7,622 nucleotides of DNA from JBDHZK01 sp039811865 (GCA_039811865.1 JBDHZK010000128.1:1-7622), one strand, 5' to 3'. Shown: positions 1 to 6,065, counted from the first letter of the stretch. Numbers and translations: made by a program. Notes: generated by a model not told the origin, from the letters alone.

Positions 1-1223
1 AGCAGGATCACCATGTCGGCGTCCTGCTCCAGGCTGCCCGATTCGCGGAGGTCGGAGATCATCGGACGCTTGTCGGTGCGCTGTTCGGAGCCTCGGTTTA
101 GCTGCGAGAGCGCGACGACCGGGATCTCCAGCTCTTTGGCCAGCAGCTTGATCTGTCGGGAGAACTCCGACACCTCGATCTGGCGGTTTTCGACCCGCTT
201 TCCGGACGTCATCAGTTGCATGTAGTCGATGACGACCAGCTTGAGGTCATTTCGTTGGCGCAGCCGCCGGGCCTTGGAGCGGATCTCCATCATGGTGAGG
301 TTGGGAGAGTCGTCGATGAAAAGCGGCGCGGACGACACCTGCGCCATCTTCTTGCTCATCCGCTGCCAGTCCATCTCGGTCATCTGGCCCTTGCGGATAT
401 GGTTCAGCGCCACGCCCGCCTCAGCCGACAGCAGCCGCATCACGATTTCGCTCTTCGACATCTCCAGGCTGAAGAACGCGCTGGTCAGGTTGTGCTTGAT
501 GGACGCCGCGCGGGCGAAGTCCAGCGCCAGGGTCGACTTACCCATTGCCGGACGAGCCGCGACGATGATCATCTGACCCCCGTGCAGGCCGTTGGTGAGT
601 TCGTCCAGTTCGGCGAAGCCGGTCGGGACGCCGGCCAGGGTCGCGCCACGCGAGCTGATCGCCTCGATCTCGTCGAGCGTCGACTCCATCAGCTCGGAAA
701 GCGGCTGGTAGTCCTCGGCGGTCTTGCCCTCGGACACCTCGTAGATTGCCTGCTGCGCCTGGTCGACGATTTCGCTGACCGCGCCCGCCCCGGAGTAGCC
801 GAGCTGGGCGATCTTCACCGAGGCGTTCACCAGCCGCCGCAGGATCGCCTTCTCCTTGACGATCTCGGCGTAGTAGGACGCGTTGGCCGCGACCGCCACC
901 GATGCGATCAGATCGTGCAGGTAGACGTGCCCACCGACGCGTCCGAGCTCGCCTTGCTTGCCGAGCAGGTCGGCGACCGTGATGGCGTCCACCGGCTCGC
1001 CGCGCGAGTACAGATCGAGGACCGCCTCGAAGATCAACTCGTGCGCGGGTCGGTAGAAGTCGTGGCCGCGGACGGTCTCGGAAACGTCGGCGATGGCGTC
1101 CTTGTTCATCAGCATGGCGCCGAGGACGCTCTGCTCGGCGGCGATGTCTTGGGGTGGCGTCCGGTCCGGGGCGCCGAGGTCGCGGGGCTCAGCGCCGTAC
1201 GGCATCATCTCCGCCACCGACAT
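1..1223 (-). CDS. dnaB: Replicative DNA helicase DnaB (3' end outside window)
   Basis: Hexameric ATP-driven helicase that unwinds DNA at the replication fork and contacts primase. The reverse strand reads open from an ATG at 1223-1221 to the left edge, giving about 407 residues; the family is usually about 440-470, so only the last few dozen are missing. The start MSVAEMMPYGAEP is preceded by a good Shine-Dalgarno (GGGAGGA on the minus strand). Residues about 20-125 are the N-terminal primase-interacting domain (PPQDIAAEQSVLGAML). The RecA-like domain follows: Walker A ARPAMGKST with Lys229, SAFFSLEMS just after it, Walker B LVVIDYMQLM with Asp333, and the DNA-binding/arginine-finger region LSQLNRGSEQRTDKRP then SDLRESGSLEQDADM. 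The P-loop and following motifs are contiguous, so none of the inteins found in some actinobacterial DnaB proteins is present in the visible part. It is divergent from the copper operon. Family identity is very secure. Confidence 0.97.
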   Translation of the reverse strand, partial: MSVAEMMPYGAEPRDLGAPDRTPPQDIAAEQSVLGAMLMNKDAIADVSETVRGHDFYRPAHELIFEAVLDLYSRGEPVDAITVADLLGKQGELGRVGGHVYLHDLIASVAVAANASYYAEIVKEKAILRRLVNASVKIAQLGYSGAGAVSEIVDQAQQAIYEVSEGKTAEDYQPLSELMESTLDEIEAISSRGATLAGVPTGFAELDELTNGLHGGQMIIVAARPAMGKSTLALDFARAASIKHNLTSAFFSLEMSKSEIVMRLLSAEAGVALNHIRKGQMTEMDWQRMSKKMAQVSSAPLFIDDSPNLTMMEIRSKARRLRQRNDLKLVVIDYMQLMTSGKRVENRQIEVSEFSRQIKLLAKELEIPVVALSQLNRGSEQRTDKRPMISDLRESGSLEQDADMVIL

Positions 1224-1333
1224 CCCAAGTCCTCCCGCTCGCTTCGAAACCGACGCTAGAGATCGCCTCCGACACTTCTGCCCAAGGCCCTCAGAGCTTG
1301 GTCGACGGTTCCCCCGAAGCCGTCGGTTGGAGC

Positions 1334-1362
1334 AAACTACGGCGCCTGGCGACGTCCCTCAA
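1334..1362 (-). promoter_or_regulatory. Possible dnaB promoter
   Basis: On the minus strand, TTGAGG (1362-1357) and TAGTTT (1339-1334) are separated by 17 bp, about 110 bp before the dnaB ATG. The -35 matches TTGACA at four of six positions, but the -10 is poor. Spacing and placement are the main support. Inferred only. Confidence 0.3.
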
Positions 1363-1503
1363 GGCAGCCATCAACAGGAGCTGTGGATTCCTTGTGGATA
1401 GTTGTGGGAGTTGAGGCGGGAGTTGTGCACCTGTTCCTCAGGGTGCCTGTGCGTAACTGGGCGGGTAGTCCACAGAGAGCCGTTTGGCTAGGAGTAATGC
1501 GTT

Positions 1504-1516
1504 CCACCGGGGGTGG
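1504..1516. repeat. Short inverted repeat overlapping a DnaA-like box
   Basis: CCACC-GGG-GGTGG, extendable by one T-A pair to 1503-1517. Its right arm overlaps the minus-strand TTATCCACC box at 1512-1520. It may be a protein-binding dyad or a small hairpin; no function can be assigned. Confidence 0.35.
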
Positions 1517-1569
1517 ATAACTTCTTGCTGAAAGTAAATTCCAGGTAACGGCGTGTCGCCGGACGCCGG

Positions 1570-1600
1570 TTGACAGCCCCCACCTGGGTGGGTGTAGAGG
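1570..1600 (+). promoter_or_regulatory. Likely csoR-copZ-copA promoter with GC-rich dyad in the spacer
   Basis: A perfect -35 box TTGACA (1570-1575) is followed, after 19 bp, by TAGAGG (1595-1600) with an upstream TG. A 17-bp spacing instead gives TGTAGA (1593-1598). The spacer contains the exact inverted repeat CCCACC-TG-GGTGGG (1579-1592). Its composition recalls the GC-rich CsoR operator described in mycobacteria, and a dyad in a 19-bp spacer is also typical of MerR-family control. Either way, metal-responsive control of the downstream copper genes is a reasonable inference. The predicted transcript start is near 1607, leaving a leader of about 70 nt before csoR. Confidence 0.5.
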
Positions 1601-1615
1601 TGCCGCCACTGGGAG

Positions 1616-1624
1616 TTGTCCACA
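1616..1624 (+). promoter_or_regulatory. Perfect actinobacterial DnaA box
   Basis: TTGTCCACA matches the actinobacterial consensus exactly. It lies about 10 bp after the predicted csoR transcript start and between the two metal-operator-like dyads, so DnaA bound here could interfere with copper-operon transcription. Confidence 0.5.
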
Positions 1625-1639
1625 GGGACGCCGCCTAAC

Positions 1640-1658
1640 CATACCCCCCCATGGTATG
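1640..1658. promoter_or_regulatory. Probable CsoR operator
   Basis: A 6-bp inverted repeat, CATACC (1640-1645) and GGTATG (1653-1658), flanks a 7-bp C-rich centre. CsoR-family operators are typically ATACCC...GGGTAT-like sequences with G/C tracts, and this one lies 20 bp before the csoR start codon, where autoregulation is expected. The right arm contains TATGCT, which could serve as a -10 box, but no matching -35 is seen 17 bp upstream. Confidence 0.6.
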
Positions 1659-1665
1659 CTTCCGC

Positions 1666-1670
1666 AGAGG
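1666..1670 (+). promoter_or_regulatory. csoR ribosome binding site, decides the start
   Basis: AGAGG lies 7 nt before the ATG at 1678. It supports 1678 over the in-frame ATG at 1651, which lies inside the operator dyad and has no good Shine-Dalgarno. The second ATG at 1681 and the GTG at 1675 remain possible. Confidence 0.55.
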
Positions 1671-1677
1671 TGAAGTG

Positions 1678-2079
1678 ATGATGCATGATCAGGCCGCAGG
1701 GCCGACCGGAAGCGATCGTCCGGCTCTCGCCGGTGGTGGCTCGGCCCCGTCCGGAAGCCTCGAAGGGCCCGTGCTGCCCGGCGAGCCAGGCGCATCCGCG
1801 CACGGCTACAGCGCGCATAAGTCCGCCTATCTGAAGCGCCTGCGGCGGATCGAGGGTCAAATCCGCGGTATCCATCGGATGGTCGAGGAGGACACTTACT
1901 GCATCGACATCCTCACCCAGGTGGCCGCGGCGACGAAGGCCCTCCAGGCCGTTGCCCTCGGCCTGCTTGACGAGCACCTCGGTCACTGCGTCGTCCGCGC
2001 CGCCCAGGCGGGTGGCGAGGAGGCCGAGGTCAAGCTCGCCGAAGCCAACGCCGCGATCGCGCGGCTAGTCCGTTCTTAG
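1678..2079 (+). CDS. csoR: Copper-sensing transcriptional repressor CsoR
   Basis: Cu(I)-responsive repressor of the CsoR/RcnR (DUF156) family. The apo-tetramer binds operator DNA, and Cu(I) binding releases it. From the chosen ATG it is 133 residues. The all-helical core begins near residue 44 (YSAHKSAYLKRLRRIEGQIRGI). The Cu(I) ligands are Cys75 (DTYCID), His100 (DEHLGHC) and Cys104, with the same 25- and 4-residue spacings as Cys36, His61 and Cys65 of the Mycobacterium tuberculosis protein. The C-x-H-x-C pattern points to copper rather than the nickel/cobalt sensing of RcnR. Residues 1-43 are a Gly/Pro/Ala/Ser-rich, probably disordered extension not needed for the fold. It is the first gene of the operon, 40 bp before copZ, with a candidate operator just upstream, so autoregulation is expected. 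Identity is secure; the exact start is less so. Confidence 0.93.
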   Translation: MMHDQAAGPTGSDRPALAGGGSAPSGSLEGPVLPGEPGASAHGYSAHKSAYLKRLRRIEGQIRGIHRMVEEDTYCIDILTQVAAATKALQAVALGLLDEHLGHCVVRAAQAGGEEAEVKLAEANAAIARLVRS

Positions 2080-2119
2080 CCCCCAGTACCAGCCAACACC
2101 CAGACCACTAGGAGATTCG

Positions 2120-2329
2120 ATGATTACCAACTACGTCGTCAGCGGGATGACCTGCAATCACTGCGTGCATGCAGTGCAGGAGGAGGTGTCCAACGTCGAG
2201 GGCGTCTCCGAGGTCAGCGTCACCCTGGACGGCGGGCGCATGCAGGTGAACAGCCTGCGTCCGATCGACCTGGCCGACATCGCCGACGCCGTCAGCGAGG
2301 CCGGCGACTACAGCGTGGCCGAACTCTAG
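2120..2329 (+). CDS. copZ: Copper chaperone CopZ (heavy-metal-associated domain)
   Basis: A 69-residue single-domain HMA protein, the normal size for this family. It has a ferredoxin-like beta-alpha-beta-beta-alpha-beta pattern, and the metal loop GMTCNHC places Cys12 and Cys15 as the Cu(I) ligands. The family binds cytosolic Cu(I) and passes it to the N-terminal domain or transmembrane entry site of CopA, and in some bacteria also to CsoR. The ATG is preceded by AGGAG (2110-2114) with 5-nt spacing, so the start is well supported. It sits 40 bp after csoR and 115 bp before copA in the same direction, as a co-transcribed member of the operon. Nothing is missing or unusual in the domain. Confidence 0.95.
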   Translation: MITNYVVSGMTCNHCVHAVQEEVSNVEGVSEVSVTLDGGRMQVNSLRPIDLADIADAVSEAGDYSVAEL

Positions 2330-2343
2330 GGCGCAACGCCCTA
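2327..2343 (+). repeat. Intercistronic hairpin at the copZ stop
   Basis: TAGGGCG-CAA-CGCCCTA forms a 7-bp stem with a 3-nt loop starting at the copZ stop codon. No T-tract follows, so it is unlikely to be a full terminator. It could stabilise the copZ mRNA end or partly attenuate copA relative to copZ, which is needed in higher amounts. Function is inferred. Confidence 0.4.
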
Positions 2344-2435
2344 CCCCTCCCGGCCTCGGAGCCGCCGACTGGCTCGCAGGCCTGGGCGTGGGAAAGCCCG
2401 GCCAACTCGGGAACGAGCCGTTGGAACCTTCGAAC

Positions 2436-2441
2436 GGAGGA
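2436..2441 (+). promoter_or_regulatory. copA ribosome binding site, decides the start
   Basis: GGAGGA lies 3 nt before the GTG at 2445. This favours 2445 over the in-frame GTG at 2388, which would add 19 residues of non-conserved sequence and has no clear Shine-Dalgarno. Confidence 0.7.
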
Positions 2442-2444
2442 ATC

Positions 2445-4751
2445 GTGAGCACGCAAACCCGCCGGGAGTCGGTTGAACTCGACATCTCCGGCATGACTTG
2501 CGCCTCGTGCGCCGCGCGCATCGAGAAGAAGCTGAACAAGCTGGACGGCGTCACGGCTTCGGTCAACTACGCCACGGAGAAGGCCAAGGTGCTGTACCCG
2601 GCCCCTGTCCACGTCGACGATCTGATCGCCGTGGTCGAGAGGACCGGGTACGGCGCCAAGCTGCCCGACCCGGAGGTCGAGCCCGTGGACCATGCCGGTG
2701 CGCTGCGGCGCCGGCTGATCGTCGCGGCCGTCCTCGGTGTGCCCGTGATCGTGCTCGGCATGGTCACGCCCCTGCAGTTCCCGGGCTGGCAATGGGTTTC
2801 GCTAGCGCTGACGATTCCGATCTACACCTGGGCGGCATGGCCGTTCCACCGCTCGGCCCTGGTCAACCTGCGCCATGGCGCCACCACCATGGACACCCTC
2901 ATCTCGATGGGGACGACAGCCGCCTTCGGCGCCTCGCTGGTCGCGCTGGCCGGGGACGCCGGTCGGATCGGTTACACCCACGCGTTCGAGTTCATGCTGA
3001 TGCGTGGTGAGGGGGCGTACCTGTACTTCGAGGCCGTGGCCGCGATCGTGGTATTCCTGCTTGCCGGACGCTACTTCGAGGCGCGATCGCGGCGGGACGC
3101 GGGCGAGGCCGTCCGTGCCCTGCTGACCCTTGGCGCACCCGACGCGGCCTTGCTGAAGGACGGCGTCGAGACCCGAGTCGGCGTCGATCAACTGAAGGTG
3201 GGGGACCGCTTCGTCGTCCGCCCCGGCGAGCGGATCGCCACCGACGGGCGCGTCGTCGAGGGACGCTCGGCGGTGGACGCGTCCCTGGTGACTGGGGAGT
3301 CCGTCCCGGTCGATGTCGGCCCCGGGGACGCCGTCGCGGGCGCGACCGTCAACGCCAACGGGCGGCTCGTCGTCGAGGCGACCCGAGTCGGCGCCGACAC
3401 CCAACTCGCCCAGATCGCCCGCATGGTCGAAGAGGCACAGACGGGCAAGGCGGCCGTCCAACGCCTCGCCGACCGGGTCTCCGGGGTCTTCGTGCCGGTG
3501 GTCATCCTGATCGCGCTGGTGACCTTGCTGTTCTGGGAATTCAGCGGCGCCGGGGTCGGCGTCGCCCTGACCGCCGCCGTGGCGGTCCTGATCATCGCCT
3601 GCCCGTGCGCGCTCGGGCTGGCCACGCCCACCGCGTTGCTGGTGGGCACAGGACGCGGCGCGCAACTGGGCATCGTGATCAAGGGCCCGGAGATCCTCGA
3701 AGACACCCGCCTGGTCGACACGATCGTGCTGGATAAGACGGGCACGCTCACCACCGGTGTGATGTCGCTGGCCAACGTCGTCGCCCTGCCTGGTGAGGAG
3801 GCCGCCGAGGTCCTCGCGCTCGCCGGGGCGGCCGAGTCCGGCTCGGAGCATCCCGTAGCGCGGGCCATCTCGGCGGCGGCGGGTTCGGCCCCTGAGCTTG
3901 CCGACGGGTCCGTTCGCCTCGCCGACTTCGAGAACGTCCCCGGGCTGGGGGTGCGAGCCGACGTGGCGTCCCTTCCCCGAGCCCCGGAACCGAACGGCGA
4001 GCCTTCGGCACCGAACGGCGTCCGTCCGGCCAGGCACGTCCTCGTGGGACGCCCGGCGCTGCTGGAGCAGGCCGGCGTCGTCGTGCCGGACGAGCTGCGC
4101 GCGGCCATGGAGCAGCAGGCCGGGCACGGCCGCACGTCGGTGGCCGTCGCTTGGGACGGACGTGCCCGCGGCGTCATCGCCGTGGCGGACGGGCTGAAGC
4201 CCACCTCCGCCGAGGCGATCGCCCGGCTCCGCGAGCTTGGGCTGAAGCCGATTCTGCTCACGGGTGACAATGCCGCCGCCGCCGAGTCCGTCGCCGGGAA
4301 ATTGGGCGTCGAAGAGGTCATCGCCGGCGTCCTGCCCGCTGACAAGGTCGCCACGATCGAGCGCCTGCAGGCCGACGGAAGCCGCGTCGCGATGGTCGGG
4401 GACGGCGTCAACGACGCCGCGGCGCTAGCCCAAGCCGACCTCGGGATTGCCCTCGGCACTGGCACGGACGCCGCGATCCAAGCCGCCGACCTGACCCTGA
4501 TGCGCGGTGACCCCCTGCTCGCGGCCGACGCCATCCGGCTGTCGCGCGCGACGCTGCGGACGATCAAGGCCAACCTGTTCTGGGCGTTCGCCTACAACGT
4601 GGCCGCGATCCCGCTGGCGGCGCTCGGCTTCCTGAACCCGATGATCGCCTCGGCGGCGATGGCGTTGTCCTCGGTGTTCGTGGTGTCGAACAGCCTGCGA
4701 CTGCGAGGTTTCCGCTCGATCGCCGCAACGCGACAGGCGGTCGCTGAGTAA
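2445..4751 (+). CDS. copA: Cu(I)-exporting P1B-type ATPase CopA
   Basis: Inner-membrane ATPase that pumps Cu(I) out of the cytosol at the cost of ATP. From GTG 2445 it is 768 residues, usual for a CopA with one metal-binding domain. In order: an N-terminal HMA domain with GMTCASC (Cys19, Cys22); membrane helices near 91-107, 118-134, 147-169 and 191-210; the actuator loop TGES (283-286); the transmembrane CPC motif (386-388); the phosphorylation site DKTGT with Asp430; the nucleotide-domain SEHP (His469, Pro470); the hinge GDGVND (652-657); and two final helices. Tyr717-Asn718 and Met739 with Ser742-Ser743 (MALSS), together with CPC, are the Cu(I)-selective P1B-1 set, so Cu(I) (and Ag(I)) is the expected substrate. 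A Pro/Asn/Gly-rich insert at about 507-526 enlarges the nucleotide-binding domain. It is the last gene of the operon, receiving Cu(I) from CopZ. No truncation or frameshift is seen. Confidence 0.97.
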   Translation: MSTQTRRESVELDISGMTCASCAARIEKKLNKLDGVTASVNYATEKAKVLYPAPVHVDDLIAVVERTGYGAKLPDPEVEPVDHAGALRRRLIVAAVLGVPVIVLGMVTPLQFPGWQWVSLALTIPIYTWAAWPFHRSALVNLRHGATTMDTLISMGTTAAFGASLVALAGDAGRIGYTHAFEFMLMRGEGAYLYFEAVAAIVVFLLAGRYFEARSRRDAGEAVRALLTLGAPDAALLKDGVETRVGVDQLKVGDRFVVRPGERIATDGRVVEGRSAVDASLVTGESVPVDVGPGDAVAGATVNANGRLVVEATRVGADTQLAQIARMVEEAQTGKAAVQRLADRVSGVFVPVVILIALVTLLFWEFSGAGVGVALTAAVAVLIIACPCALGLATPTALLVGTGRGAQLGIVIKGPEILEDTRLVDTIVLDKTGTLTTGVMSLANVVALPGEEAAEVLALAGAAESGSEHPVARAISAAAGSAPELADGSVRLADFENVPGLGVRADVASLPRAPEPNGEPSAPNGVRPARHVLVGRPALLEQAGVVVPDELRAAMEQQAGHGRTSVAVAWDGRARGVIAVADGLKPTSAEAIARLRELGLKPILLTGDNAAAAESVAGKLGVEEVIAGVLPADKVATIERLQADGSRVAMVGDGVNDAAALAQADLGIALGTGTDAAIQAADLTLMRGDPLLAADAIRLSRATLRTIKANLFWAFAYNVAAIPLAALGFLNPMIASAAMALSSVFVVSNSLRLRGFRSIAATRQAVAE
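3989..4020 (+). repeat. Short direct repeat inside copA
   Basis: ACCGAACGGCG occurs at 3989-3999 and again at 4010-4020, a 21-bp period equal to seven codons. It encodes the EPNGEPSAPNG stretch in the nucleotide-binding domain. The in-frame repeat suggests that a linker grew by slippage or duplication. Confidence 0.6.
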
Positions 4752-4768
4752 GTTCTCAGACTTTTTTT
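4744..4768 (+). terminator. Possible weak terminator of the copper operon
   Basis: CTGAG (4744-4748) can pair with CTCAG (4755-4759) around a 6-nt loop, followed by AC and seven T residues (4762-4768). The stem overlaps the copA stop codon. The stem is short, but the T-tract is rare in DNA this GC-rich and supports Rho-independent termination. Some read-through into the next gene, 100 bp downstream, is possible. Confidence 0.45.
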
Positions 4769-4851
4769 GGTTAACCCTCAACTTCACGTTACTCTTGACG
4801 AGTCCCGATGCGCCCGAGTGGCGCGTCCCGACCCAACCGAACGTGGAGATA
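4769..4851 (+). other. Upstream region of the DUF348-G5-RlpA gene
   Basis: It contains the perfect palindrome GGTTAACC (4769-4776) and a TTGACG at 4795-4800 with no acceptable -10 box at 16-19 bp. No convincing promoter was found. It is short, and I do not recognise a ydaO-type riboswitch, the regulator known for some rpf genes. Confidence 0.3.
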
Positions 4852-5991
4852 ATGCGGAAAATCGTTGCTCTGAGCGCCGCCGGTGCGGTCGCTCTGGCCG
4901 GGGGAATCCTCGGCGCCAGCCAAGCTTTCGCGAAGGACGTCACCCTCACCGTGGACGGCGTCACGCACCAGGTTCGCACCACTGACGAGACGGTCGCCGG
5001 GGTGCTGCGCGCTCAGGGGGTCGTCCTCGGCGAACACGACGTCGTTGCCCCTGCGGCCGGCGCTCCGCTGACCGACCACTCCGAGGTCACCGTGCGCTAC
5101 GGCCGTCCCGTTACGGCCACCGTCGATGGGAAGACCACCACGTTGTGGACGACCGCGACCACCGTTGAGGAAGCTCTGGCTCAGTTGAACGTGCGTGGCG
5201 ACGCCGTGGACGTGTCGACCAGCCGCTCGACCGCCATCGGCCGCGACGGCTTGGCGTTCACGGTGGCGTCCTTCAAGAACGTCACCATCAAGGCCGCCGG
5301 CAAGGCGATCCCGGTTTCGGTGGCCGGCACGGTCCGCGACGCGCTGGCCAAGGCCGGTGTGAGCGTGGACGCCGATGACAAGGTGAGCGCGACGCTGTCC
5401 GAGCCGCTGAAGGCGGGCATGGTGATCACGGCCGTCAAGGTCGAGGAGAAGACGGTCAGCAAGACGGTCTCCCTGCCTTACGCGACCGTGACCAAGAAGG
5501 ACGCCAAGCTCGACCAGGGGACGTCCAAGGTGCAAACGCCGGGCAAGAACGGCGCTGCCACCCAGACCTGGAGCGTGCGCGTCGAGGACGGCAAGGTCGT
5601 CAAGAACGCCCTGGTCAAGACCGTCGTCACCAGCAAGGCGGTGTCCGAGGTCAAGCTCGTGGGGACCAAGACGGTGACCGAGGGCACCGGCGGCGGCAAC
5701 CTGTCGAAGGCCGTCGGCACGACCTGCACGGCGTCCTTCTACGACGAGCCGCAGGGCACCGCGAGCGGTGAGGTGTTCAACCCCAACGCGATGACCGCGG
5801 CGCACAAGACGCTGCCACTGGGCACCCGCCTCAAGGTCTCCAACGCAGCCACGGGCGCTACCGTGATCGTCCGGATCAACGACCGCGGGCCCTACATCGG
5901 CGGCCGGTGCCTGGACCTGTCCCGCGCGTCGTTCGCGGCGATCGCCAACATCGGCGCCGGAACGGTGACCGTGACCTACCAGGTGATCTGA
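4852..5991 (+). CDS. Secreted DUF348-G5 protein with C-terminal RlpA-like domain
   Basis: Exported cell-wall protein of 379 residues. A Sec signal peptide (MRKIV, then a hydrophobic core) probably ends after AFA at residue 27. Three DUF348 repeats follow at about 28-83, 84-140 and 141-197, then a G5 domain at about 198-273, a GTGGG linker and an RlpA-like double-psi beta-barrel at about 290-379. DUF348x3-G5 is the scaffold of actinobacterial RpfB, but no Rpf domain is present. The barrel has TASGE (Glu307), TAAH (His318) and RINDRGP (Asp344), which align by spacing with residues reported to matter in Pseudomonas RlpA, a lytic transglycosylase acting on peptidoglycan without stem peptides. Cys292 and Cys353 are the only cysteines and might form a disulfide. 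The ATG follows GGAG (4845-4848), a slightly close spacing. Cell-wall remodelling is inferred; catalysis is not proven, since related barrels (expansins) are non-catalytic. Confidence 0.88.
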   Translation: MRKIVALSAAGAVALAGGILGASQAFAKDVTLTVDGVTHQVRTTDETVAGVLRAQGVVLGEHDVVAPAAGAPLTDHSEVTVRYGRPVTATVDGKTTTLWTTATTVEEALAQLNVRGDAVDVSTSRSTAIGRDGLAFTVASFKNVTIKAAGKAIPVSVAGTVRDALAKAGVSVDADDKVSATLSEPLKAGMVITAVKVEEKTVSKTVSLPYATVTKKDAKLDQGTSKVQTPGKNGAATQTWSVRVEDGKVVKNALVKTVVTSKAVSEVKLVGTKTVTEGTGGGNLSKAVGTTCTASFYDEPQGTASGEVFNPNAMTAAHKTLPLGTRLKVSNAATGATVIVRINDRGPYIGGRCLDLSRASFAAIANIGAGTVTVTYQVI

Positions 5992-6023
5992 CCCGACGTC
6001 CCAAGCGGGACCATCCATTTACG

Positions 6024-6065
6024 CGATGCCCGATCTGGCTCTCCCCCCGGCCGGATCGGGCATCG
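6024..6065 (+). terminator. Strong hairpin terminator after the RlpA-like gene
   Basis: CGATGCCCGATC (6024-6035) pairs perfectly with GATCGGGCATCG (6054-6065). The stem extends inward with U-G and G-C pairs to 17 bp around an 8-nt C-rich loop (6041-6048). It is followed by ACCGTTTCTCTT, an imperfect U-tract. It lies 33 bp after the stop codon, so it should end that transcript and separate it from the kinase gene. The symmetric stem might also serve the opposite strand, but no minus-strand gene ends here. Confidence 0.75.

Larger units (their letters stand above)
1382..1624. promoter_or_regulatory. Cluster of DnaA-box-like 9-mers between dnaB and csoR
   Basis: Seven 9-mers resemble the DnaA box TTGTCCACA/TTATCCACA. 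They lie at 1382-1390 (minus, GAATCCACA), 1393-1401 (minus, CTATCCACA), 1423-1431 (plus, TTGTGCACC), 1448-1456 (minus, TTACGCACA), 1466-1474 (plus, TAGTCCACA), 1512-1520 (minus, TTATCCACC) and 1616-1624 (plus, TTGTCCACA, exact). One is perfect, three have one mismatch and three have two. The first two start 11 bp apart, about one helical turn, on the same face. A mildly AT-richer stretch lies at about 1519-1550. The cluster occupies most of the 450 bp gap, which contains no convincing gene. It could regulate dnaB, titrate or reactivate DnaA, or be part of a replication origin. The usual actinobacterial oriC lies by dnaA, and no dnaA or dnaN is seen here. Confidence 0.5.

Noticed and set aside
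514..560. Intein at the DnaB P-loop
   Set aside because: The codons for ARPAMGKST are contiguous with the flanking DnaB sequence; no intein is present.
216..1259. Plus-strand frame (347 codons) opposite dnaB
   Set aside because: The minus strand gives an uninterrupted DnaB with both Walker motifs.
1382..1624. Calling the DnaA-box cluster the chromosomal oriC
   Set aside because: No dnaA, dnaN or rpmH is seen and there is no strong AT-rich unwinding element. The boxes are reported as a cluster only.
1337..1986. Minus-strand frames crossing the dnaB-csoR gap and csoR
   Set aside because: No domain and Arg/Pro/His-rich composition. They overlap csoR, whose Cu(I) ligands are clear, and no good ribosome binding site was seen.
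2802..4573. Two long minus-strand frames opposite copA
   Set aside because: copA motifs are complete on the plus strand. The reverse frames are compositionally skewed by GC-rich codon use.
4769..4793. Possible MtrA-type binding repeat (GTTAAC and GTTACT) before the RlpA-like gene
   Set aside because: The repeats are 18 bp apart and degenerate. The idea came mainly from knowing that MtrA controls cell-wall hydrolases, and the sequence support is too weak.
4789..6018. Minus-strand open frame (409 codons) opposite the DUF348-G5-RlpA gene
   Set aside because: Low-complexity His/Arg/Gly/Asp-rich translation, no motif, and it overlaps a gene with a signal peptide and recognisable domains.
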